6,064 nt of DNA, taken from Desulfobacterales bacterium. GTDB taxonomy: Bacteria > Desulfobacterota > DSM-4660 > Desulfatiglandales > Desulfatiglandaceae. Where the stretch lies: contig JAIOSR010000073.1 of assembly GCA_021107495.1 (NCBI GenBank), positions 1-6,064 of the forward strand. Reading direction: 5' to 3'. The stretch's first letter is position 1. Each line of letters begins with the position of its first letter. Below the pieces are notes generated by a model. It did no database searches and was not told where the DNA came from. It worked only from the letters and a program-made list of their open reading frames with translations. Shown piece by piece: positions 1 through 5,544 of this stretch. Made by a program: the position numbers and the translations under genes.

Positions 1-1236
1 CCCACACCGGTCAGGGCTGATGTGGACATGGGTTGTCTGGAAGAGGATCAGGTCAATGTAATCATCCATGGTCACGAGCCTAATCTTTTTGAATCCATGC
101 TGGATTCGGTCAGTGATCCTACCCTGGTCAATGCGGCCAAGGACGCAGGTGCTAAAGGGATAAACCTTGTCGGCATGTGTTGTTCCGGTGCCGAGATGCT
201 TTCCCGTCACGGGATACCCCATGCGGGAAATTTTATGTCCACGGAAACGGTCTTGATCACAGGTGCCGTGGATGCCATGGGTGTGGATGTCCAGTGCATC
301 AAGCAGGGGTTGGTAAAGGTGGCCGAATGTTATGGAACCAAGCTTTTTACTACCAATCCAAGGTGCCATATTGAAGGTGCCGAGCATATCGAATTAGAGG
401 AGCACGAACCACGAAAATGTACGGACGCCATTGTTGAGATGGCCATCGTAAGGTTCAAAAACCGGACCCTGCCTGTTGAGATCCCGAATATAAAGACAAC
501 CGGAATCCACGGATTCTCCCACGAGTACATCAATTATATGTTAGGTGGGACCTTCAGAGGTTCATATACGCCTCTCAATGACAATATTATCAACGGCAGG
601 ATCAGAGGAGTGGCCGGAGTGGTGGGCTGTACAAACCCGAGGGTCAAGCAGGATTATGTACATGTTGAACTGGTCAAGGAGTTGATAAAAAAAGATGTAC
701 TGGTTCTTCAGACAGGATGTTCACAGATCTCTTTGGCCAAGGCAGGTCTTTATAGACCGGAAGCGGCGCATTTAGCCGGGTCCGGTCTGAGAGAAGTCTG
801 TGAGACTGTGGGTATGCCCCCCGTGCTTGGCATGGGATCCTGTGTGGATAACAGCCGGATCCTGATTGCGGCAGCCGAGATGGCAAAAGTTGGAGGGCTT
901 GGTGATTGCATGGCAGACCTGCCTGTAGCAGGGGCCGCACCCGAGTGGATGAGTGAAAAGGCCATCTCAATCGGTCACTATTTTGTGGCTTCAGGTGTAT
1001 ACACCGTGTTCGGTGTCACGTTTCCAATCGTTGAGGAGACGAAATTCCACAAGCACCTGTTTGAGGGTCTGGAAGAAATGGGATATGGCAAATGGGGGTT
1101 TGCAAAAGAGCCTCGTGAAATGGCCAAACTGATGATCGCCCATATTGATAAGAAAAGAAAGGCCTTAGGCATTGATAAGGCCAGGGAGAGGGTGCTTATG
1201 GATATGAGTGACAGGCGGGAACTGAAAGCAGCATAA
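1..1236 (+). CDS. cooS: Ni-Fe carbon monoxide dehydrogenase catalytic subunit CooS, C-terminal part (5' end outside window)
   Basis: This enzyme interconverts CO and CO2 at a Ni-Fe-S C-cluster in the cytoplasm, passing electrons to ferredoxin-like partners. The reading frame is open from base 1, so the gene is cut by the window edge; the ATG at 22 is internal. Counting from that Met, the C-cluster ligands of the family are all visible: His18 in HGHEPN, Cys54 in GMCCSGAE, Cys92 in DVQC, Cys203 in VVGCTNP, Cys233 in TGCSQ and Cys274 in MGSCVDNSR. The catalytic lysine is Lys313 in PEWMSEKA. The N-terminal region with the B- and D-cluster cysteines is missing. The Cys233-Cys274 spacing is 41, against 50 in Carboxydothermus CODH-II, so this may be a different clade. 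No cooC, cooF or acetyl-CoA synthase gene follows, so monofunctional or Wood-Ljungdahl use cannot be decided here. Family call is secure. Confidence 0.97.
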   Translation, partial: PTPVRADVDMGCLEEDQVNVIIHGHEPNLFESMLDSVSDPTLVNAAKDAGAKGINLVGMCCSGAEMLSRHGIPHAGNFMSTETVLITGAVDAMGVDVQCIKQGLVKVAECYGTKLFTTNPRCHIEGAEHIELEEHEPRKCTDAIVEMAIVRFKNRTLPVEIPNIKTTGIHGFSHEYINYMLGGTFRGSYTPLNDNIINGRIRGVAGVVGCTNPRVKQDYVHVELVKELIKKDVLVLQTGCSQISLAKAGLYRPEAAHLAGSGLREVCETVGMPPVLGMGSCVDNSRILIAAAEMAKVGGLGDCMADLPVAGAAPEWMSEKAISIGHYFVASGVYTVFGVTFPIVEETKFHKHLFEGLEEMGYGKWGFAKEPREMAKLMIAHIDKKRKALGIDKARERVLMDMSDRRELKAA

Positions 1237-1255
1237 ACCCGGTGTTTGATACATC

Positions 1256-1291
1256 TTGCGACCTGCCCGCCGTCCGGCAGGCGGGTCGCAA
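1256..1291. repeat. GC-rich hairpin / REP-like palindrome in the cooS-sufC spacer
   Basis: Two 16-base arms, TTGCGACCTGCCCGCC at 1256-1271 and GGCAGGCGGGTCGCAA at 1276-1291, pair around a 4-base loop (GTCC). There is one G-U wobble and one C-A mismatch as RNA. Inside it two alternative perfect 6-bp pairings exist (CCTGCC/GGCAGG and CCCGCC/GGCGGG). It is much more GC-rich than the bases around it. It lies 20 bases after the cooS stop and 45 bases before the sufC start. A T6 run occurs about 12 bases downstream, too far away for a classic intrinsic terminator. It could be a dispersed repeat, an mRNA-stabilising hairpin at the cooS 3' end, or a weak terminator; sequence alone does not choose. 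Confidence 0.75.
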
Positions 1292-1336
1292 CAAAACCAT
1301 ATTTTTTGGTTGAAAAGATTAACAGGGAGAGGGAAA

Positions 1337-2101
1337 ATGCTTCAAATCGAGGACCTGCAAGTCAAGCTCGGTGAAAAGGAAATCCTCAAACATATCGACC
1401 TTGAAATCCGGCCGGGGGAAACCCATATCCTTTTTGGCCCGAACGGGTCAGGCAAGACATCCCTGTTAATGACAATTATGGGTTATCCCCAATACGAAGT
1501 TGTGGCGGGGAAGATAACATTTAAAGGGGAAGACATAACACATCTGCCCATAGACGAACGGGCCAAGCTGGGTGTTGGAATGTCTTTCCAGCGCCCGCCC
1601 ACCATAAACGGGCTGAAGACCCGACAGATGGTCCGGTTGTGCGCAAAAGATGAAATAGATGAAGAAACCCTTGCAAAACAGGTCAATTTTGAGGGATTCT
1701 TAGACAGGGATGTAAATGCAGGGTTTTCAGGCGGCGAAATAAAACGTTCCGAACTTCTTCAAATGATGGCCCAGGCCCCCGATCTTATGCTCTTTGATGA
1801 GCCCGAATCAGGGGTTGATATGGAAAACATCTCTCTGGTGGGCAAGACCATTGCCTCTTTGTTGCAGAAAGACCTTCCTGACGTTGAGACAAAATCCAAA
1901 ATGCAGGCAAGGCTTAACAGGACAAAAATGGGATTAATAATTACGCATACGGGGTATATCCTGGATTATGTGGCAGCAGACAAGGGACAGGTCCTTTATG
2001 ACGGAATGTTAAGCTGTGTAAGCAATCCCCATGAGATATTAAGCTGCGTTGGCGAATCCGGGTATAAGGAGTGTGTTAGATGTATAACAGAGAACAACTG
2101 A
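1337..2101 (+). CDS. sufC: SufC-like (SmsC-type) Fe-S cluster assembly ATPase
   Basis: Cytosolic ABC-type ATPase that drives Fe-S assembly on a SufB-type scaffold; it has no membrane segments. The protein is 254 aa, the usual size. Seen in order: Walker A GPNGSGKTS at 34-42, Q-loop FQRPP at 84-88, ABC signature SGGEIKRSE at 131-139, Walker B LMLFDEPESGVD at 150-161, and H-loop His204 in IITHTG. The start ATG at 1337 sits behind a purine-rich GGGAGAGGG. An in-frame TTG at 1256 would add 27 residues encoded by the upstream hairpin and is rejected. The C-terminus holds Cys227, Cys237 and a CVRC pair (Cys246, Cys249), which I do not associate with the E. coli protein. The last 22 bases overlap the SufB-like gene, implying coupled translation. 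With no sufS, sufD or sufE nearby, it fits the two-gene SUF-like minimal system (SmsCB) of anaerobes better than a full suf operon. Confidence 0.94.
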   Translation: MLQIEDLQVKLGEKEILKHIDLEIRPGETHILFGPNGSGKTSLLMTIMGYPQYEVVAGKITFKGEDITHLPIDERAKLGVGMSFQRPPTINGLKTRQMVRLCAKDEIDEETLAKQVNFEGFLDRDVNAGFSGGEIKRSELLQMMAQAPDLMLFDEPESGVDMENISLVGKTIASLLQKDLPDVETKSKMQARLNRTKMGLIITHTGYILDYVAADKGQVLYDGMLSCVSNPHEILSCVGESGYKECVRCITENN

Positions 2102-3306
2102 GAGAAAGAGCAAGCAGTGCAATAGATAAAAAAGGGGCCATAGGACCGGACATTAACCTTGATGAATTCGATGATGCGCCCGTACCCCATTCTTACATGG
2201 CCGATGAGGAGCTTTGCGCCATACCCGAACAAGACCAGAAGCAGCTTATAATGGCGGGTCTTGATGTCACTAAAAAGGAAAGAGGGGGCACCTATTTTCA
2301 GAAAGACACGGAGGTTATACATTGCCACACACAGCAGGATGGCATTGAAGTAATCCCTATCAAAAAAGCCCTGGAGCATTATGACTGGATAAAGGACTAT
2401 TATTGGAAACTGGCGTCCGTGGATGCGGACAAATATACCGCAGCGGTAGAACTTAACTTGCATGACGGTTACGTTATACGGGCCCTTCCGGGAAGTAAAT
2501 CCGTCTATCCCGTCCAGGCCTGCCTGTATCTGGAAAAGGACGGCCTGCAGCAGAATGTCCATAACATAATCATTGCGGAAGAAGACTCCGAGCTTCATAT
2601 CATAACAGGATGCGCCACAGCACCCCATATGAAAAGGGGTGCACACGTAGGTATTTCAGAATTTTTTGTAAAGAAAAATGCGAAATTGACTTTTACCATG
2701 ATTCATAATTGGGCGGAAGATATGATTGTGCGTCCCAGGTCGGTCGCGCAGGTGGAAGAAGGCGGGCTTTTTCTGAACAATTACATCTGCATGAAGCCTG
2801 TCCGCTCCCTGCAGATGTACCCGACAACCCATTTGATCGGTAAAGATGCTGTAGCCAGGTTTTACAGTATCATTGTAGGAACCCCCGGTTCCGAATATGA
2901 TCTTGGCGGCAGGATATTTCTGAAACACCCGGGTAACCGTGCCGAGATCGTGGCCCGAACCATCAGTAACGGCGGAAACATAATTGCAAGGGGCCATTTG
3001 ATCGGGGAAGTTCCGGAGATAAAGGCCCATCTGGAGTGCCGCGGCCTGCTTCTCAACGGCGGGCTTATCCATGCCATACCCGAATTGGAGGGGCGTGTTG
3101 ACGGTGTAGAGATGTCACATGAGGCGGCGGTGGGTAAGATTGCCCAGGAAGAAATCGCCTACCTGATGTCTCGAGGCCTGAGCGAAGATGAAGCCACAGC
3201 AACCATTGTTCGTGGTTTTTTGAGTGTTGATATACCCGGCCTTCCTCCTCAATTGCAGGCGGAAATAGACAGGGCTATTGAAGAGAGTGATAAGGATGTG
3301 ATGTAA
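2080..3306 (+). CDS. sufB: SufB/SufD-family Fe-S cluster assembly scaffold (SmsB-type)
   Basis: Scaffold partner of the SufC ATPase, on which Fe-S clusters are thought to be built in the cytoplasm. The start at 2080 lies inside sufC, 8 bases after AAGGAG (2066-2071). The 408-aa product is shorter than E. coli SufB (about 495 aa), as expected for minimal-system proteins. The middle is the beta-helix-like SufBD core, rich in short hydrophobic strands (about 120-335). The C-terminal segment carries the family hallmark: Cys320 in HLECRGLLL, His331 in IHAIPEL, then VEMSHEAAVGKIAQEEIAYL (343-362) with Glu344 and His347, and a helical tail. Cys320 is the likely counterpart of the catalytic Cys405 of E. 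coli SufB. Only one SufBD-type gene is present, so it probably acts as a homodimer with two SufC. Whether the sulfur comes from a desulfurase encoded elsewhere or from sulfide cannot be seen. Confidence 0.94.
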   Translation: MYNREQLRERASSAIDKKGAIGPDINLDEFDDAPVPHSYMADEELCAIPEQDQKQLIMAGLDVTKKERGGTYFQKDTEVIHCHTQQDGIEVIPIKKALEHYDWIKDYYWKLASVDADKYTAAVELNLHDGYVIRALPGSKSVYPVQACLYLEKDGLQQNVHNIIIAEEDSELHIITGCATAPHMKRGAHVGISEFFVKKNAKLTFTMIHNWAEDMIVRPRSVAQVEEGGLFLNNYICMKPVRSLQMYPTTHLIGKDAVARFYSIIVGTPGSEYDLGGRIFLKHPGNRAEIVARTISNGGNIIARGHLIGEVPEIKAHLECRGLLLNGGLIHAIPELEGRVDGVEMSHEAAVGKIAQEEIAYLMSRGLSEDEATATIVRGFLSVDIPGLPPQLQAEIDRAIEESDKDVM

Positions 3307-3316
3307 CCTATAAAAT

Positions 3317-3323
3317 AAGGAGG
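3317..3323 (+). promoter_or_regulatory. Strong ribosome binding site of the ferritin-like gene
   Basis: AAGGAGG, fully complementary to the 16S 3' end core, lies 5 bases before the ATG at 3329 in the 22-base gap after sufB. It fixes the start of the ferritin-like gene and indicates independent strong initiation within the same transcript. Confidence 0.8.
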
Positions 3324-3328
3324 AAACC

Positions 3329-3790
3329 ATGAGTTTTGAGTCGTTTGAAGAAATAATTCAGTTTGCAATAGAGAGGGAGAAGGAAGCGGTCACTTTTTAT
3401 GAAGAAGCCGGCAGTTTAGAGCCCTATGCCTGGGCCAAAGAGTCATTTAAAGAGTTTGCCGGTGAAGAACGAAAGCATCAGGCCCTTTTGGAAGGCTTCC
3501 TCAAAGGCGAAAAAGCGGTGTCCGGCTATAAGTTTGAATGGATTCCCGACATTAAACGCAGTAACTACATGGTGGACATGGAATATGAGAAAGGAATGCC
3601 TTATACCGATGCCTTAAGGCTTGCCATGAAGCGAGAAGAAAAGGCACTGGCATTATATAACGACCTTCAAAAAAAGGTGGATAACGAAGAACTTATAAAG
3701 GTATTTAAGATGCTGGCCCAGGAAGAGGCCAAGCATAAGCTTGCCCTTGAAACACTTTATGATGATTACATGGCAAAACAAGGTGATTAG
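3329..3790 (+). CDS. Ferritin-like diiron protein (rubrerythrin-type four-helix domain without rubredoxin domain)
   Basis: Small cytosolic diiron-carboxylate protein of 153 aa. Two half-repeats supply the expected ligands: Glu19 in the EAVTFY helix, Glu47 and His50 in GEERKH, Glu104 in REEKALALY, and Glu133 and His136 in QEEAKH. This is the rubrerythrin/ferritin-like pattern of paired E and EXXH helices. No C-terminal CXXC rubredoxin domain exists and the protein has no cysteine at all, so it must receive electrons from another protein if it is a peroxidase. No signal peptide or membrane segment is visible. It follows sufB by 22 bases, so it is probably co-transcribed with the Fe-S assembly pair. 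Likely jobs are peroxide removal or iron binding and supply; these cannot be separated from sequence. The family is clear, the substrate is not. Confidence 0.88.
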   Translation: MSFESFEEIIQFAIEREKEAVTFYEEAGSLEPYAWAKESFKEFAGEERKHQALLEGFLKGEKAVSGYKFEWIPDIKRSNYMVDMEYEKGMPYTDALRLAMKREEKALALYNDLQKKVDNEELIKVFKMLAQEEAKHKLALETLYDDYMAKQGD

Positions 3791-3846
3791 CATTACTCCA
3801 TGAAAAGGAAGGACCATCGAAAGACACTAAAAAAGGGAGGATGTGA

Positions 3847-4098
3847 ATGCCAGATCCAATAATGATATACACACTCAGTACCTGCGGTCATTGTAAGGCT
3901 ACGAAAAAGTTTCTGGACGAATGCAAGATAGCTTTTGAATTTGAAGACGTGGACCTGCTCCAGGGAGAAGAAAGAACCGCCATCCTTGAGGAGATAAAAA
4001 AATGGAACCCGAGCTGTTCCTTTCCTACTATTATAATAGGAGACAAGGTTATCGTCGGTTACAAAGAACATGAGATAAGGGAGGCACTTGGATTATGA
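3847..4098 (+). CDS. Glutaredoxin-like thiol-disulfide oxidoreductase
   Basis: An 83-aa single-domain glutaredoxin/thioredoxin-fold protein. The redox pair is Cys13-Gly-His-Cys16 near the N-terminus after the first beta strand (IMIYTLSTC). The conserved cis-proline is Pro60 in SFPTIIIG, and the C-terminal Gly71 precedes the last helix (GYKEHEIREAL). A third cysteine is Cys57, just before the cis-Pro loop, with Cys26 in helix 1. CGHC differs from the CPYC of classical glutaredoxin and resembles variants of anaerobe glutaredoxins. A GGGAGG site lies 6 bases before the ATG; an ATG at 3841 stops at once and is not used. The gene ends in an ATGA overlap with the FtrB-like gene, strong evidence that the two proteins act as a pair, with FtrB as the probable reductant. 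Its final targets are unknown; the neighbouring ArsC-like and ferritin-like proteins are candidates by position only. Confidence 0.93.
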   Translation: MPDPIMIYTLSTCGHCKATKKFLDECKIAFEFEDVDLLQGEERTAILEEIKKWNPSCSFPTIIIGDKVIVGYKEHEIREALGL

Positions 4099-4421
4099 GT
4101 GATGCGGAAAATCTGTACGAGATCCTGGGGAAAGTACAAGAGCCTAAAGGTTACTTCTTTAACAAGGACAAAAAAAAGGTAATCGAACTCCTGGAGTCCC
4201 TCATCGTGAATAAGAAACGATACGGGTATATGTCCTGTCCATGCAGATTAGCATCGGGAGACGGCAAAAAGGATCAGGATATCCTCTGCCCATGTGTATA
4301 CAGGGAAGCCGATGTAAAGGAGTACGGAAGCTGCTATTGCAATCTCTATGTTACAAAAGAATGGAATGAGGAGAAGATACCTCACGAATATGTTCCTGAG
4401 AGAAGGGCACCGAATTTTTAA
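4095..4421 (+). CDS. ftrB: Ferredoxin:thioredoxin reductase catalytic-subunit (FtrB-like) [4Fe-4S] protein
   Basis: Reduces disulfides of thioredoxin-like partners using single electrons from ferredoxin, through a [4Fe-4S] cluster next to a redox-active disulfide. The 108-aa protein carries six cysteines in the family layout: CPC at 48-50, CPC at 65-67 and CYC at 80-82 (CPC-X14-CPC-X12-CYC). In plant and cyanobacterial FtrB the pattern is CPC-X16-CPC-X8-CHC. By that comparison, Cys48, Cys65, Cys67 and Cys80 would hold the cluster, and Cys50 and Cys82 would form the disulfide. The histidine of the CHC motif is a tyrosine here (Tyr81). No FtrA variable subunit is encoded nearby, as in bacterial and archaeal single-subunit forms. 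AAGGGAGG inside the glutaredoxin gene precedes the overlapping ATG by 10 bases. The obvious partner is the CGHC glutaredoxin. Confidence 0.92.
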   Translation: MSDAENLYEILGKVQEPKGYFFNKDKKKVIELLESLIVNKKRYGYMSCPCRLASGDGKKDQDILCPCVYREADVKEYGSCYCNLYVTKEWNEEKIPHEYVPERRAPNF

Positions 4422-4466
4422 CGAACGGAAGGTCTGAATTGTAAAGCAGAGATCATTAGGAAAGGA

Positions 4467-5441
4467 ATGCATCCAATGTTTGTCCTTGGATTACAGGGAA
4501 GCCCGCGTGTCAAAGGAAACACCAACATTTTACTTTCTTCCTTTCTCAAGGAGACGGAAAGGCTCGGGGCCCAGGCACAACATTTGGACGTAGCTAAAAG
4601 AAATATCACCCCATGTCAGGAATGCGGCGTTTGTGAAGATAAGGGCTTTTGTCCCATTGATGATGACATGCAGGAGATTTATTCTTTACTTCGCCGAGCC
4701 GACCTTATAGTTATGGCAACCCCCATATTTTTTTACGGTGCCACTGCACAATTGAAGGCCCTTATTGACCGCTCCCAGGCCCTATGGTCGAGGAGATATG
4801 TCCACAAGCTTATGGACCCGGGCATGAAGTGGCGGCTCGGTTTGTTACTTGCCGTAGGCGCAACAAAAGGAAAAAATCTTTTCGAAGGGGTCGAACTGAC
4901 CGCCAAGTATTTTTTTGATGCGGTTGGCGCGAACTTTGTGGGAAGTCTGACCTACAAACATATCGAAGCTTCGCGAGACATGGAAAAACACCCAACGGCC
5001 CTTGCGGATGCCAAGGAAAGGGCCGGGATCCTCGTAACACCTTTTTTGAATAGAAAGAAAGTCCTTTTTGTCTGCACGGAAAATGCCTGTCGAAGCCAGA
5101 TGGCTAATGCCTTTGCCCAATACCATGCAGGAGACCGAATAGAAGCCATAAGTGCCGGCAGCAAGCCTGCACAGGAGATCAACCCTCTCATGGAAGAGGC
5201 CATGAGGGAAAAGGGTATTGACATGGCCTTTCGAAGACCAGTGTCCCTCGACAATTCCGCAAAGCTTGGAGCCCCTGATTTGATTATATCAATGGGCTGT
5301 AAAGATGCGTGTTCCCTCTTCCCCGGCGTCAAGAATATAGAATGGGACATGGAAGATCCGGCAGGAAAACCCATTTCATTTATGCGTGAAACCAGAGACG
5401 AAATTGAGAAAAGGGTGCTTGAACTGATAGAGAATGTGTAA
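4467..5441 (+). CDS. Fusion: iron-sulfur flavoprotein-like (NADPH-dependent FMN reductase family) domain + arsenate reductase/LMW phosphatase-like domain
   Basis: A 324-aa two-domain cytosolic protein. Residues 1 to about 190 are flavodoxin-like: the FMN phosphate loop GSPRVKGNT is at 11-19, Cys50-X2-Cys53-X2-Cys56-X5-Cys62 follows, then DDM and ATPIFFYGATAQLKALIDR. The cysteine spacing equals the compact [4Fe-4S] motif of iron-sulfur flavoprotein (Isf). Residues about 197-324 form a low-molecular-weight phosphatase/arsenate reductase domain: P-loop CTENACRSQMA with Cys203, Cys208 and Arg209, a second pair Cys278-X3-Cys282 in SMGCKDAC, and the acid Asp297-Pro298. The ArsC-type NXCRSQM and MGCXXXC favour arsenate reduction over phosphatase activity. 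No arsR, arsB or acr3 is adjacent. The start is uncertain: ATG 4476 (Met4) is also well spaced from AGGAAAGGA (4458-4466) and gives a more typical N-terminus. The frame is continuous across both domains, so this is not two genes. Confidence 0.88.
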   Translation: MHPMFVLGLQGSPRVKGNTNILLSSFLKETERLGAQAQHLDVAKRNITPCQECGVCEDKGFCPIDDDMQEIYSLLRRADLIVMATPIFFYGATAQLKALIDRSQALWSRRYVHKLMDPGMKWRLGLLLAVGATKGKNLFEGVELTAKYFFDAVGANFVGSLTYKHIEASRDMEKHPTALADAKERAGILVTPFLNRKKVLFVCTENACRSQMANAFAQYHAGDRIEAISAGSKPAQEINPLMEEAMREKGIDMAFRRPVSLDNSAKLGAPDLIISMGCKDACSLFPGVKNIEWDMEDPAGKPISFMRETRDEIEKRVLELIENV

Positions 5442-5455
5442 CGTAGCACCCCATA

Positions 5456-5535
5456 AAAATCCCCCTCAGTCCCCCTTTAAAAAAGGGGGAAGTGAAAGTC
5501 CTCCCCTTTTTTAAAGGGGAGTTAGAGGGGATTTG
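5456..5535. repeat. Inverted-repeat element with nested hairpins (MITE/REP-like)
   Basis: Two arms of 35 bases (5456-5490 and 5501-5535) are imperfect reverse complements, about 26 of 35 positions by eye, around a 10-base centre. The outer ends are AAAATCCCCCTC and GAGGGGATTTG. Each arm is itself a small hairpin: CCCCCTTT/AAAGGGGG at 5471-5489 and CCCCTTT/AAAGGGG at 5503-5519, each with a 3-base loop. It fills most of the gap between the fusion gene and rubredoxin. The C5/T3/A/G5 style resembles short dispersed palindromes that I recall as common in Desulfobacterota and other environmental genomes; copy number cannot be tested here. It encodes nothing. It may also slow or stop transcription between the two operons, but no T-run follows directly. 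Confidence 0.85.
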
Positions 5536-5544
5536 TCAGGGTTT

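Noticed and set aside
1256..1336. N-terminal extension of the SufC-like protein from a TTG start at 1256
   Set aside because: The 27 extra residues are encoded by the hairpin and spacer, do not resemble SufC, and a good RBS with ATG at 1337 gives the normal family length and N-terminus.
2009..2068. Possible 30-base tandem duplication in sufC (TTAAGCTG at 2009 and 2039; LSCV twice in the protein)
   Set aside because: Only the first 8 bases and scattered positions agree, and the segment fits the expected family layout without a duplication; chance similarity is the simpler reading.
1996..2646. 216-residue open frame on the - strand
   Set aside because: It lies opposite well-supported sufC and sufB coding sequence, has no recognisable motif and no separate RBS context; a shadow frame.
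4467..5441. Two separate genes (flavoprotein and arsC) joined by a frameshift or error
   Set aside because: The frame is continuous, and no internal RBS plus start stands out directly before the ArsC domain (about 5055); the linker reads as a normal helix-rich segment.
4952..5449. 165-residue open frame on the - strand
   Set aside because: Antisense to the ArsC-like domain, whose catalytic motifs are intact on the + strand; low-complexity Ser/Arg-rich product typical of a shadow frame.
5471..5519. CRISPR-like or terminator reading of the C/T/A/G-rich palindromes
   Set aside because: There are only two inverted, not direct, copies with no spacers, and no T-run follows either stem, so neither a CRISPR array nor a canonical intrinsic terminator is supported.
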